Positions 54,541 to 64,000 of a stretch of 64,000 bases of DNA are shown piece by piece. Source of the stretch: Eunapius fragilis (Eukaryota; Porifera; Demospongiae; Spongillida; Spongillidae). The number at the start of each line of letters is the position of its first letter. The stretch's first letter is position 1. The translations under genes and the position numbers were made by a program. Where the stretch lies: the NCBI GenBank assembly GCA_963681505.1, contig OY811978.1, positions 910,971-974,970 of the forward strand, given 5' to 3'. The notes beneath the pieces are model-generated. The model was not told the origin of the DNA, did no database searches, and saw only the letters and a program-made list of their open reading frames with translations.

Positions 54541-54964
54541 GGCTTATTGGGCTCAGAGAAACTGGAACAGTCATGTATATAGCATCTGAAGATTCCGCTT
54601 GATTGATTGGCTGTGCTTTATCAAGCAACGGAACAGTCCTATCTACTACACTACCAGCAGCAGGATTGTTGATTTGAAGATGACTGCCTGTACCCTCTAG
54701 GTTATCGTCATGAGCTGATTGAGTTGGAAGTGTACAGCTCTATGTAGCAAGCCAGGAGAGCAACGACATCGTATTCACAAACAATTCTCACATCAGCCGC
54801 TAATTGTGAACCCACTTGAACGCTGCAATCAGTTGAACTGCACTCCCCGTTGCAGCAGAACAAATCCAAATTTTGGTATCCTATTACCTGACCACACGCG
54901 GTAGTAGGGTGCCCTACTACCACGTTTGGTCGGGTAGGGTAGATTAAGGTAATTCCGCTAGGGG

Positions 54965-55273
54965 GGAGTGTTCGCCACCCTTTACTTCTAACGCGGCGCT
55001 AGGGCTTACCTAACGTTTGCACATTGCGGCAAAAAATGGAAAAAGTAGTACAAGGAGTGTGTGTTTATGGCCCACAATTGAAGTTCTGTTTGAAATAACG
55101 CAATCACTAGCAGGTTCGATTGGTGCAAGTCAGTGTCTGCTATGTACGTAATATAGATCGACTTACAATCTAGCCATTAGAGAAGAGCAGTGATGATACG
55201 TGTACAATGTACTTCGTTTCATTTTTGATGAACCTTACTGGGTCGGGATTTAAGGGGGGGTGGCGAACACTCC
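54965..55273. mobile_element. 309-bp MITE with GGAGTGTTCGCCACCC ends
   Basis: GGAGTGTTCGCCACCCTTTA on the left is matched by the inverse of GGGGGTGGCGAACACTCC on the right. A partial third copy, GGGGTGGCGAATACGC, lies at 55309. No target duplication is evident. Confidence 0.7.
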
Positions 55274-55439
55274 AATAATAATTTTGGTCTATAAGTAGTA
55301 GTCGCCAGGGGTGGCGAATACGCATATCTTATCAAAAAACGTTACAATGCTTACCATTAGGCTTATAAACGTTTCCTTTTCATTATATGCAAGCTGTTAG
55401 GGTTTATATGTCTGGAAGGTACGGTGGCCCGGTAGGTCG

Positions 55440-55735
55440 CGGGTACGAGCAGCGGTTTGAGAGCAAAAATGAGTACGAGCAACGGTCTGAGAGCAAAATT
55501 GCGTACGGTCTGAGAGCAAAATTGCGTACGGTCCGAGAGCAAAATTGCGTACGGTCTGAGAGCAAAATTGCGTACGGTCTGAGAGCAAAATTGCGTACGG
55601 TCTGAGAGCAAAATTGCGTATGGTCCGAGAGCAAAAACGCGCAGGAGCTGAGAGCAAAAATGCGTATGGTCCGAGAGCAAAAACGCGCAGGAGCTGAGAG
55701 CAAAAATGCGTACGAGCTGAGAGCAGTTGTTTACA
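55440..55735 (+). repeat. 23-bp minisatellite, about 12 copies
   Basis: The unit is GTCTGAGAGCAAAATTGCGTACG with a variant AGCTGAGAGCAAAAACGCGC. Because 23 is not a multiple of three, frames cycle through all phases and stay open. The outer end belongs to a large palindrome; two inverse units lie at 57775-57822. Confidence 0.9.
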
Positions 55736-55902
55736 TTGGATTTAGGCATTACGCCATTTGTTTTTTTTTTCTTTAAAAAAATGGCTTCCAGATGCATCGC
55801 TAGCGTCACCCGTTTGTAACTTTTCCAAGGGCTGTTAACATCCTGAGGCAGCGCAAGGCAGCTATTCTCGATCCCTGATTGCGCACCGGTGTGTAACTGT
55901 TT

Positions 55903-55980
<78 letters not shown>

Positions 55981-56190
55981 CGTGCGTGCGTGCGTGCGTG
56001 CGTGTGTGTGTGTGTGTGTGTGTGTGCAATTCCTTTACATCGTGATGTGTATCTCTTTATTTGTCATACACTGGTACAGTTAAGAGCAGTCTTGGGAGAT
56101 TTACCAAAAGCACGGACAGCTGTGGTCTTATCTTATTTACTGTGCACTAAGTCGGCTGACTGAAGTGTGTGTGTGTGTGAGTGTGTGTGT

Positions 56191-56254
<64 letters not shown>

Positions 56255-57327
56255 TTTGTCTGCATCATGCATGTCTATGTTCTAGGCGTTAAAGAAGGGA
56301 AGTTTACTTTTAAATCATGCATACTTTCATTTATTGTTTTAATTGGGCCAAGGATCTTGTAACACTCAAGATTGAGATACTAGTAATCGGCTTCAACCGC
56401 CCAGAACTCTCTAAGTTGCTGACATGTTGTCCCTCTCTCTCTCTCTCATTGCGTTGTTGCAGCTTTGATTGCCTCCCTGTCATTCTCAGGCTTGGGCAGT
56501 GCTGTTAACAGTAGGCGACGGCAGTGTTCAACACCAAGGTCTCCCTCTCCAATGCCATGTCTGCTCTGGACTCTCCCATTCCCCAGAGGGTCTTGTCAGG
56601 AATGATAATGATATAAGCTCGACATTTCCACATCTTGTTGGAGTCTCCAACAGAACTTACCTTCTGTCAGTAGCAGTTAGCCCCTCATGCTTCCTCTTGG
56701 CTACCGGTGGTCCCTTCCCCTTCTGGTGACCAAAAGGGTTGAGAGCAGTATTGGGGTAGAATGGGCACATAGACTAATCGGAAGTATCCAACTCAAGCCA
56801 CCACCAATGGCCATCTGGTACTCATTGGAGTCCAGGTACAAACCCATACCAGGGGAAGTGACCATCGGTAGCCAAGAGGAAGCATGAGGAGCTAACTGCT
56901 ACTGACAGAAAGTAAGCTCTGTTGGCTGGGGAGGAAGACACCAAAAAGATGTGGAAATGTTAAGCTTATATCATTATCATTTGACCCTCTGGGAAATGGG
57001 AGGGTCCAGAGCAGAGATGGCATTGGAGAGGGAGACCTTGGTGTTGAACACTGCCGTCGCCTACTGTTAACAGCACTGCCCAAGCCTGAGAATGACAGGG
57101 AGGCAATCAAAGCTGCAACAACGCAATGAGAGAGAGAGGGACAACATGTCAGCAACTTAGAGAGTTCTGGGCGGTTGAAGCCAATTACTAGTATCTCAAT
57201 CTTGAGTGTTACAAGATCCTTGGCCCAATTAATAGTGGGACAAAACAATAAATGAAAGTATGCATGATTTTAAAGTAAATTTCCCTTCTTTAACGCCTAG
57301 AACATAGACATGCATGATGCAGACAAA

Positions 57328-57391
<64 letters not shown>

Positions 57392-57527
57392 CAGTCAGCC
57401 GACTTAGTGCACAGTAAATAAGATAAGACCACAGCTGTTCGTGCTTTTGATAAATCTCCCAAGACTGCTCTTAACTGTACCAGTGTATGACAAATAAAGA
57501 GATACACATCACGATGTAAAAGGAATT

Positions 57528-57611
<84 letters not shown>

Positions 57612-57822
57612 CAAACAGTTACACATCAGGGATCGAGAATAGCTGCCTTGCGCTGCCTCAGGATGTTAACAGCCTTGGAAAAGTTACAAACGGGTGACGC
57701 TAGCGATGCATCTGGAAGCCATTTTTTTAAGAAAAAAAAACAAATGGCGTAATGCCTAAATCCAATGTAAACAACTGCTCTCAGCTCGTACGCATTTTTG
57801 CTCTCAGCTCCTGCGCGTTTTT
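55679..57822. mobile_element. 2.1-kb inverted repeat, about 1-kb arms
   Basis: 55679-56720 is repeated inversely at 56850-57822, with a spacer of about 130 bp. Arms carry, from the outside: 23-bp units, a unique segment with TGGCTTCCAGATGCATCGCT, a TG/CA microsatellite (55903-56028 and 57531-57611), a second one (56166-56253 and 57330-57390) and a LINE-like remnant. Arms differ in microsatellite length and by a few substitutions. Confidence 0.85.
56500..56940. pseudogene. LINE-like remnant duplicated in both palindrome arms
   Basis: Left arm, plus strand, reads LLSVAVSPSCFLLATGG and right arm, minus strand, the equivalent, continuing into the spacer as LYLDSNEYQMAI. This is the region that in a retroelement ORF runs LLSV-PHASSWL-(Y)QMAIKWWL, also found at 59045-59135. 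The protein is the C-terminal part of a reverse-transcriptase ORF. It is too broken to be functional. Confidence 0.5.
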
Positions 57823-58140
57823 TATGAAGCGCCGTTTGGGACAAAATTCACATTTTTCTGTCGATGCGATACTTTTTCATCGATGTGTACTTTATCAATC
57901 GTAGCGATCGATTTTCCTATCTCATCGACCGATCTTATCTATCGATCCGGTAATAATTCATCGTACTGGCCGACTTTCATCGCAATTTTTTCTCCTGCCT
58001 TATTAATCCACCACGCGGCTAAAACATCGCCTTCGTCGAACGCGCAACCTACGCTATCGAATCGATTGGATACATGTATGTAGTCCAGAGCTATCGATAC
58101 AAGTATAATTATATTTAATATCCTTCGTATTAGGTGTCTC
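57823..58140. other. gene-free stretch
   Basis: Many short ATCGAT-type motifs (CATCGATG, ATCGATCG) occur between 57870 and 58100, but no repeat unit or gene is defined. Confidence 0.4.
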
Positions 58141-58144
58141 TTCA

Positions 58145-58450
<306 letters not shown>

Positions 58451-58929
58451 TGACATATATAACACTACTTTGCTACCACAACTATTGTGGTTTTCAGTCG
58501 TGACTTCTTATTTCAATTTTTAAAAATAGAACACCATCTGGCCAGGGTTAATTGCTCGAAGTCTCATGCCACCTGTCAGTTTGTTTGGCATGCCGAGTTA
58601 GCTGCAAGCCAACTCACGGCACTTTGTCACCACGAGAACCAATAGTTAATTGAAGATCTGTATGTATGGGACTTAAAACATGCATTATTAGGTCCCGCCT
58701 TTTGCATGGTATAGGCATATGAGTCAGTACGACGTTCCGCGCTCATGTAATGTCAGACTTGCATGGTGGCCCCGATGCAGGCCACTACAATGAAGAGCAT
58801 CTTCTAGCCAATTGAACCATACGCGTTTACTGAATTTAGTGAAGTAACTCATTTGTGCCGGAGCATGTAAATGTATACTGATCATATTATCGAGCAAAAT
58901 AATATTTTAATAATGAAGCCATCTCAGTC

Positions 58930-59680
58930 AATTCCGCTTAGGCCTATCCCACTCCTGCCCAGAAGGTTTTGTCAGGAATGATCGAGCTAGGACCAACTTT
59001 TCTCCACCTTGTTGGAGTCTTCCTCTCACGCCAACAGGGCTCGTCTCCTGTCAGTGGCAGCCCCTCATTCTTCTTCTTGGCTATCAGTGCATGATCCCTT
59101 CACCTGGTTTGGGTACCGGATGGCCATAAAGTGGTGGCTGCATGGGACTGGACACTTCAGGTCGATCCATGTATCCATTCTGCCTCGTTATTGCCCTTGC
59201 ATTGATCCTCATGCTGTGACCTCCAGGCATGGGAGATGTTGTAATATGCAAGGATAAGATCTTTGACCTCTGTCGTCGTGCCCGCCTAAGTGTTAGATTG
59301 CATGGAAAAAGGCAATGGATGGCCTCACTAGAGACCTTGATCACACCAGACCAGCTGACATTCTCATTGCCAGATGGGACAGAGGCAAACCTGCCGCACT
59401 GGCCCTCTGCCCGGCCATCTTAGGTCACCCGCCATCTGGTGCAGCAGCCCTTGCAGCTGAGGCCCGTAAACCGCCATGGACACTCCAAACGCCAGAAGTT
59501 ATATAGGTTGGTTCTGCATTCCATTGGCAGTGGAGACAAATGGTGATTGGGGCAAAGAGGCCCTGGAGGATACCATCTCCAGACTGGCATCTCACCTGGC
59601 CATTCACCAGTCTTATTAGCGATGGCGGAGATTTATGGGTGATTGAATATGGCCCTGATCCGGTCCATTGTTGTAATTAT
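58930..59680 (+). pseudogene. C-terminal region of a LINE-like RT ORF
   Basis: Frames in series read ARLLSVAAPHSSSWLSVHDP, RMAIKWWL, CIDPHAVTSRHGR, FDLCRRARLSVR, DHTRPADILIARWDRGKPAA, GAAALAAEARK and SRLASHLAIHQS. This chain (HAxTCxxGG, then HxxPADILxxxWDRGKPAALD, then AAAxAE.RK) is one I recognise from the end of retroelement RT polyproteins in many invertebrates. At least four frame changes and a missing block of about 30 residues after CPAILG show decay. It shares its first part with the palindrome arms at 56.5-56.9 kb. Confidence 0.6.
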
Positions 59681-60288
59681 ATTAAATATGCATGCACACA
59701 TACACCCCATGCTGATTTAGTTTTTAAGAGTCAGGCATGTTGGGATATGATGTCAGTAGAATGGCTCTTGCATAATATGTCTAGCAGGTAATATATTGTG
59801 CCACTGCTCAGTGCTTCATGCAGTTTCACACAACCTACCCTAGACTCCACATTTGCAAGGCAAGCTCAAGCCTCTAAGTTCTGCGGGAATTCATATCATT
59901 CTTGTCCACAATAATGTTTGGTTCGATCTTTAACACATACGATCATTCTTGGCATGTTTTCCTATATCTCACAAACCCTGCATGTGTAGTTGCTTTCAAA
60001 ATCAGGCCAGTTAATCAAGTGTAGAGGTGTCCAGGACTGGACACTTTTCCAGTTCATCAATATAGATTGGTTGGCAAAACCATGCATTCTAGTTGTGGCC
60101 TTGTGTATTTTAAAGTGTGCATTGTCATACAACCCCATGTGTTCGTGTGCATACAGTGTTTTTTAAGGGCTTATGGGCATGTTCTACTACCTCTTAGAAC
60201 TGTATTATTGATGCAATAATAAATTCATGATGAAAAACATTTAGTACAATTTGAACACATAAATTGCTTACATTATGTGCAAATAAAT
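59681..60288. other. gene-free stretch
   Basis: No supported coding or repeat feature; 3' flank of the minus-strand DDE gene. Confidence 0.4.
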
Positions 60289-61812
60289 TCACTCACAGGC
60301 ATGAACAAATGCTCTAGTTGTCTGATACAATAAGAAACCATAATCATCGCATTCCTGCATTGGATCAACTATTTCCTTCAATTGAGATAATTGCTGCTCA
60401 GTTATAGGGCATTGGATGGTAGGAACATCAACATGTTCAACTGTGTTGGTCACACATGGATCATTCCAATCTATGCCATAATCATTGTCAACTGTTTCAT
60501 TTTCAACTATGCCTTCTAATGAAGCGCTATCTGCATTGAGTCGGGCCATTCCTGTTATCCACAATTGGTACGGAGTCATGTTATTTTCAGTACTCAGCTT
60601 GTGATGACTGTAGGCTTCACAGAAACAATTTAAGTTGTGTTGAATGCGTGGAATATAAACATAATGAAGACAAAATGTGTCTACATCATCATAAGGGTCA
60701 AGCAACCCCAAATCCTCAAGAGCATAAAATGCATCATAAAATAGAGAAATACAACCTGCAAATACATCTCTCCACAGCCTTTCAATTCTTTGGTTATGCA
60801 CGCTTCGACCTGTAAGGCAGCTCCCTCTACCAGGTCCACGCAAAGGATGGGTTAGCATGTACTCTGAGACTTGAACATTTTCACCACCTTTATCACACCT
60901 CACACGTGATGGTAGCCCATACGCAGCAACTGCATTAAGAAAATATCCTAAAACTGTTTCTGATGTGTTATCTGTAGAAACCCTCAAGTAAACAGGTAGT
61001 CTGGAGAACCCATCAATGCCGCCATGAATCACAATGTGCCATCTGATAAGCTTATGATTGCCATCTATGTGCCACAAACTGTTTGGCATAGGAACAGAGT
61101 ATTGTCTTCGATGCAGAGTTCTGGAAAAACGGTTTCTTACTCCATTTGGATCTACCCTCTGCAAACTTCTTCGTATGCGATAACGCTGAACTCGCAAACC
61201 CATATTTCTCAAGTACCCATCAAAGCTCTTTTCTCCGCTGTTTGGATGGTTAGTTACAAATTGCTGTGTGATGTGATCGAGTTGCAAATCAGTTACGTCG
61301 CTGAAAGCAGCATTCTCTTCCAGGCCGTACTGAACAATTCTTCGCCGTATTGTTTTTCTGGACACCTGGAACATATTTGCAATAGTCGATATCTTGAAGT
61401 CAAATGAAAGAAGATTTGCTAACTGCTCTTGAGAGATTTCAACGCACGGTCGACCGCGCTGCCGCAAGGCAGACTGACGTCTTTGTCTTTTTTCGTCTTC
61501 AAGTGACAAATAAATGGCTGCAATATCGTCCAAGAGCTTATCAGCGCTAGCATCGCTTGGTGTCAGAACATCAGCAAGATAGATCATATCTCTAAGTAGC
61601 CTTTCTGCTTCAAGCAATAAGCAATCGATTGTTTCCAGGTCGGTTCCTCCCTGTGCTATTCTAGTGATTGTAGTTTCAGCTTCTGTTAAAAAAAGGATGG
61701 ACATATCAATACCTTCCGCCATTTTATCTTTCGCACGTGAGAGGAGTAATGAATTATTCCTTACTTGGGCCAATTGTAGCTCAATACTTAGTAAGTGTTC
61801 TTTCATTATGCA
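60289..61812 (-). CDS. intact integrase-type DDE protein (rve-like)
   Basis: An uninterrupted frame of 507 codons from ATG at 61812 (a longer frame to 61854 would begin with TTG). The N-terminal 130 residues are helical. A basic patch and a helix-turn-helix ([20 protein letters not shown]) follow. The catalytic core has WHIDGNHKL (Asp 1), CDKGGENVQ (Asp 2) and [13 protein letters not shown] (Glu), with spacing D-x56-D-x36-E. The C-terminus is acidic. This belongs to a widespread group of integrase-core proteins of animals and fungi, possibly IS3EU-type. It stands alone, with no TIR, LTR or partner gene seen, so it may be a young transposon copy or a domesticated gene. Confidence 0.85.
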   Translation of the reverse strand, partial: CIMKEHLLSIELQLAQVRNNSLLLSRAKDKMAEGIDMSILFLTEAETTITRIAQGGTDLETIDCLLLEAERLLRDMIYLADVLTPSDASADKLLDDIAAIYLSLEDEKRQRRQSALRQRGRPCVEISQEQLANLLSFDFKISTIANMFQVSRKTIRRRIVQYGLEENAAFSDVTDLQLDHITQQFVTNHPNSGEKSFDGYLRNMGLRVQRYRIRRSLQRVDPNGVRNRFSRTLHRRQYSVPMPNSLWHIDGNHKLIRWHIVIHGGIDGFSRLPVYLRVSTDNTSETVLGYFLNAVAAYGLPSRVRCDKGGENVQVSEYMLTHPLRGPGRGSCLTGRSVHNQRIERLWRDVFAGCISLFYDAFYALEDLGLLDPYDDVDTFCLHYVYIPRIQHNLNCFCEAYSHHKLSTENNMTPYQLWITGMARLNADSASLEGIVENETVDNDYGIDWNDPCVTNTVEHVDVPTIQCPITEQQLSQLKEIVDPMQECDDYGFLLYQTTRAFVHACE

Positions 61813-61859
61813 CATCAGGTTCTGCACGCGGTGTTTGATAAGAGCGAATACCAATTAAG

Positions 61860-62238
61860 TCAAGTCGATTAAATTTGGTATGGATGGGCTCAGTTCTGAA
61901 CACTTAGATCGTTAACCAAATGCTTCCGAACTTCAGCTGCCATAGCTGCTGGCCCACTTGTAACTCCCGCTTCAGTTAAAATTAAAAAGGTCAAAAGCTG
62001 CTGGTTTGCCGATTATCCAGTTTTTCACCAGAATATTAGCTGACTGTGTCTTTTATCTGCCACCAAACCACAACCCATTTCAAGTTGACCCCCCAGACTT
62101 GAACTACAAAAAAATATCCCTCAAGCTGTTGTGGCGTAGCACGACATCCCCTCCCCCTTTACATGTCACTGCATCATGGCCTCAGACTCAATGGCGCCCC
62201 ACCCCCGACCCCCCTCTAATAAATGCCTGTTAATTTAT
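61860..62238. other. 5' flank of the DDE gene, no feature
   Basis: C-rich patches such as CCCCACCCCCGACCCCCC near 62200; no repeat or gene is supported. Confidence 0.4.
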
Positions 62239-62854
62239 TTAATGTCTCTTGTCCTGGATGTCCCCCATGGGGCATGTTTGACCACCAAGGGGTACAGGAA
62301 ACATATTATTTGGCGATTAGTCAATGCAGCAACGTTTAATTATTTGGCCACGTTGTACTAGTTCTTATCTGTTTGGGTCAATGCTTTGAAGCTCTAAGTG
62401 TGTTTGGCTATTCTTGTAGCAGCTCTGTACCACCCGGTACGTAACACGCGCACAGACAGTTTGAAAATGCGCCGCGTAATTTAATAACCGAGGACCGAAG
62501 ATCACATATTTAGCTAGAGCAAGGACTTTGAACCCCACGTGGCTATTAAAACGATTGAAGGCGAGAGCTTCGAACAAGTCGCTTTTTCCACCTAGCCACC
62601 ATTTACGGGCCATTTATTTATGCACGTCAAAATATTGGGCATCTCCAATTTGACAAGCTATTATATAAGCAGTGCATATAGTTAGGTCTTCAAAGCTTTG
62701 GCCCAAATAGATAAGGACTTGTACAACGTTGCAAAACCATTAAATGTCACTGAAAAGCTGAATAATTGACAAATCGCCAAATAATTTTGTTTCCTGTGCC
62801 CCCCCCGGTGAACTAACGTGTCCTGCGGGGGACACCCAGGACAATAGACATTAA
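62239..62854. mobile_element. 616-bp MITE with ~90-bp TIRs
   Basis: TTAATGTCTCTTGTCCTGGA on the left matches the inverse of the right end (TCCTGGGTGTCCC in the complement). Similarity continues through AGGAAACATATTATTTGGCG and AGTCAAT. The ends TTAATGTC and GACATTAA may include a TTAA target. No transposase inside. Confidence 0.75.
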
Positions 62855-63093
62855 CCCTGTTCCAGTATTTCTACGTACATGTGCCTTCCACCCCCCCCCT
62901 TCTAGAAAAAAGCTGGAGGTACCCATGTGCATGGTGTCCCAGTGGATCTAGCTGGTGATCAGGGCAGTGGTAGTAATGACAGCAGCAATGACCTGAAGAC
63001 ATGTTAATTTTCCAAAGCTTTTCTTTTGTAGGGAAACACATACCATGCATACACACACATACATAAAATAAGAGAAATCCGATTGACAACACT

Positions 63094-63338
63094 TCATGGT
63101 TTTCCAAAACCTCCATGATTTAACAATCCATAGATCATCTTGTCATTAAATGATGTCTGATCCTTATTCTTTGTTGGCAGAACGAGTTGCGTAGCACACG
63201 TTGAGGCAGTTGGAAAAGGGCTGTCGCTGTGACTAAAAGCGAGCGATGGTGCCTCACCAAATCCTGTTGTAGGTATCTCCTCTGCGCCCGTGAAAAATGA
63301 TAAGACTGTTTTTAAAGACAAATCTCTGATTACTCCAC
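63094..63338 (-). CDS. last exon of a HECT E3 ubiquitin ligase
   Basis: After a TTGTCTTCAG acceptor the minus strand encodes GGVIRDLSLKTVLSFFTGAE, IPTTGFGEAPSLAF, PFPTASTCATQLVLPTKN and MIYGLLNHGGFGKP, then TGA at 63094. This is the C-lobe of a HECT domain: the catalytic Cys is in TASTCAT, and the terminal Phe lies four residues from the end. HECT enzymes accept ubiquitin from E2 on this Cys and pass it to a substrate. The joined exon upstream (63570-63683) keeps frame. Substrate-binding domains lie outside the window. Confidence 0.9.
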
Positions 63339-63569
63339 CTGAAGACAAAAAGAATTTTGCATAATATGCACAAATAAATAGATGTTTCAACAGAACTATT
63401 CTGTAAGACATAAAAGTAATGTAATATCAACTCTAACAATTTCAGCTCAAATGTGCATAAAAATGCGCACAATGTATAAAGAATTTACAAAGCATGCTAA
63501 TAATATATTAAAGACATATCAATGTAATTTTGTTGAACAAATCTATTTTTAAATAGAGCACTCACATAC

Positions 63570-63683
63570 CTTCAATGTCATGAAGGAATTCAATGAACAT
63601 CATGTACACATTCTGTTCTAATTCCCTTGCAATTGTTCCCAGAGGTGAAAATTCTTTGTGAATAAACAAATTCTTGATCTTGT
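63570..63683 (-). CDS. penultimate HECT exon
   Basis: Bounded by TTTAACTAG acceptor and GTATGTGAG donor on the minus strand. It encodes KIKNLFIHKEFSPLGTIARE and LEQNVYMMFIEFLHDIE, and the split Gly codon (G/GT) joins the last exon exactly. The segment corresponds to the region just before the HECT C-lobe. The 231-bp intron between the exons has a TATATT-rich centre and nothing else. Confidence 0.8.
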
Positions 63684-63689
63684 CTAGTT

Positions 63690-64000
63690 AAAGATAAGTT
63701 ATAAATCTGAATTATAATTATTACACATGAATGCAGGATTCATTTGTCTGCATTTGTGCAGTGGAATATACTGATGGAACAATTTGTCACATGCACATCT
63801 GTGATCACACACATATACACCTTATTTTTCTGCGTATTGTCAGTCTATCTGCTATAAAATTTGGCCACTTACACACCTATGAAATAAATGTACTTCTGTA
63901 GTTTATACAAAAAGCACTACTGTAACAAGTTATAAGTACCAATGAAATATTAATATACAGTTAGTCAACTGATCAACCCCCCCCCCCCCCCCCCCCCTCC
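63690..64000. other. intron or upstream HECT sequence, ending in poly-C
   Basis: No further exon is resolved. The window ends in a C-run (63976-63996). Confidence 0.4.

Overview
The window is eukaryotic, AT-rich and repeat-dense, with small introns, many nested transposable elements, long inverted repeats and large minisatellites. A metazoan is indicated by a receptor-like gene with Ig-like, fibronectin-III and transmembrane exons and by a HECT E3 ligase end. The short introns and Ig/FN3 architecture suggest a sponge or another early-branching animal. That taxonomic call is inference; no rRNA, tRNA or species marker was seen.

Region by region. (1) 1-2061: mostly unassigned, with a possible minus-strand exon at 252-554. 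(2) 2062-8844: a Ty3/gypsy-lineage LTR retrotransposon, decayed, with pol order protease-integrase-RT-RNase H (integrase before RT, as in Gmr1-like elements) and a SCAN-like Gag. Its 5' LTR is split by a 1.68-kb TIR transposon with a 7-bp target duplication. (3) 9436-18753: a minus-strand, Ginger-like cut-and-paste element with subterminal palindromic TIRs and the order N-terminal exon, rve integrase, Ser/Pro repeat linker, Ulp1 (C48) peptidase, PHD finger. It is broken by a 6.1-kb foldback element (9892-16037) between Ulp1 and PHD, and by a hairpin-headed element (from 17625). The foldback carries 1.7-kb arms, 29-bp and 71-bp minisatellites and two copies of an exon encoding one C2H2 zinc finger. 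(4) 18760-22800: second copy of the hairpin-headed element, a Tc1/mariner-type MITE, other small palindromic elements. (5) 22819-25437: second rve-Ulp1-PHD element, plus strand, with stops and frameshifts. (6) about 26975-38400: inverted arrays of a ~163-bp satellite flank a many-exon plus-strand gene (28747-35708) encoding a PHD finger, a DDE-like transposase and a Ulp1 peptidase. This looks like a foldback/NOF-like autonomous transposon and is the most interesting unit here. (7) 38400-45860: T-rich 210-bp tandem repeats, CA/TG microsatellites, several MITEs. (8) 45871-51780, minus: an Ig-FN3-TM receptor-like gene whose intron holds a 2.7-kb minisatellite and other repeats. (9) 49440-60000: remnants of a DIRS-like element, a hAT (TTF/DUF4371) element and a LINE-like element, the last partly inside a ~2.1-kb palindrome. 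(10) 60289-61812, minus: an intact integrase-type DDE gene. (11) 63094-63683, minus: the last two exons of a HECT ubiquitin ligase.

The repeated theme is transposase plus Ulp1 peptidase plus PHD finger: three separate copies from two unrelated transposase families occur within 26 kb. Reading frames inside the low-complexity arrays (up to about 900 codons at 46.3-49.0 kb) are artefacts of repeat units without stops and are not annotated as genes.
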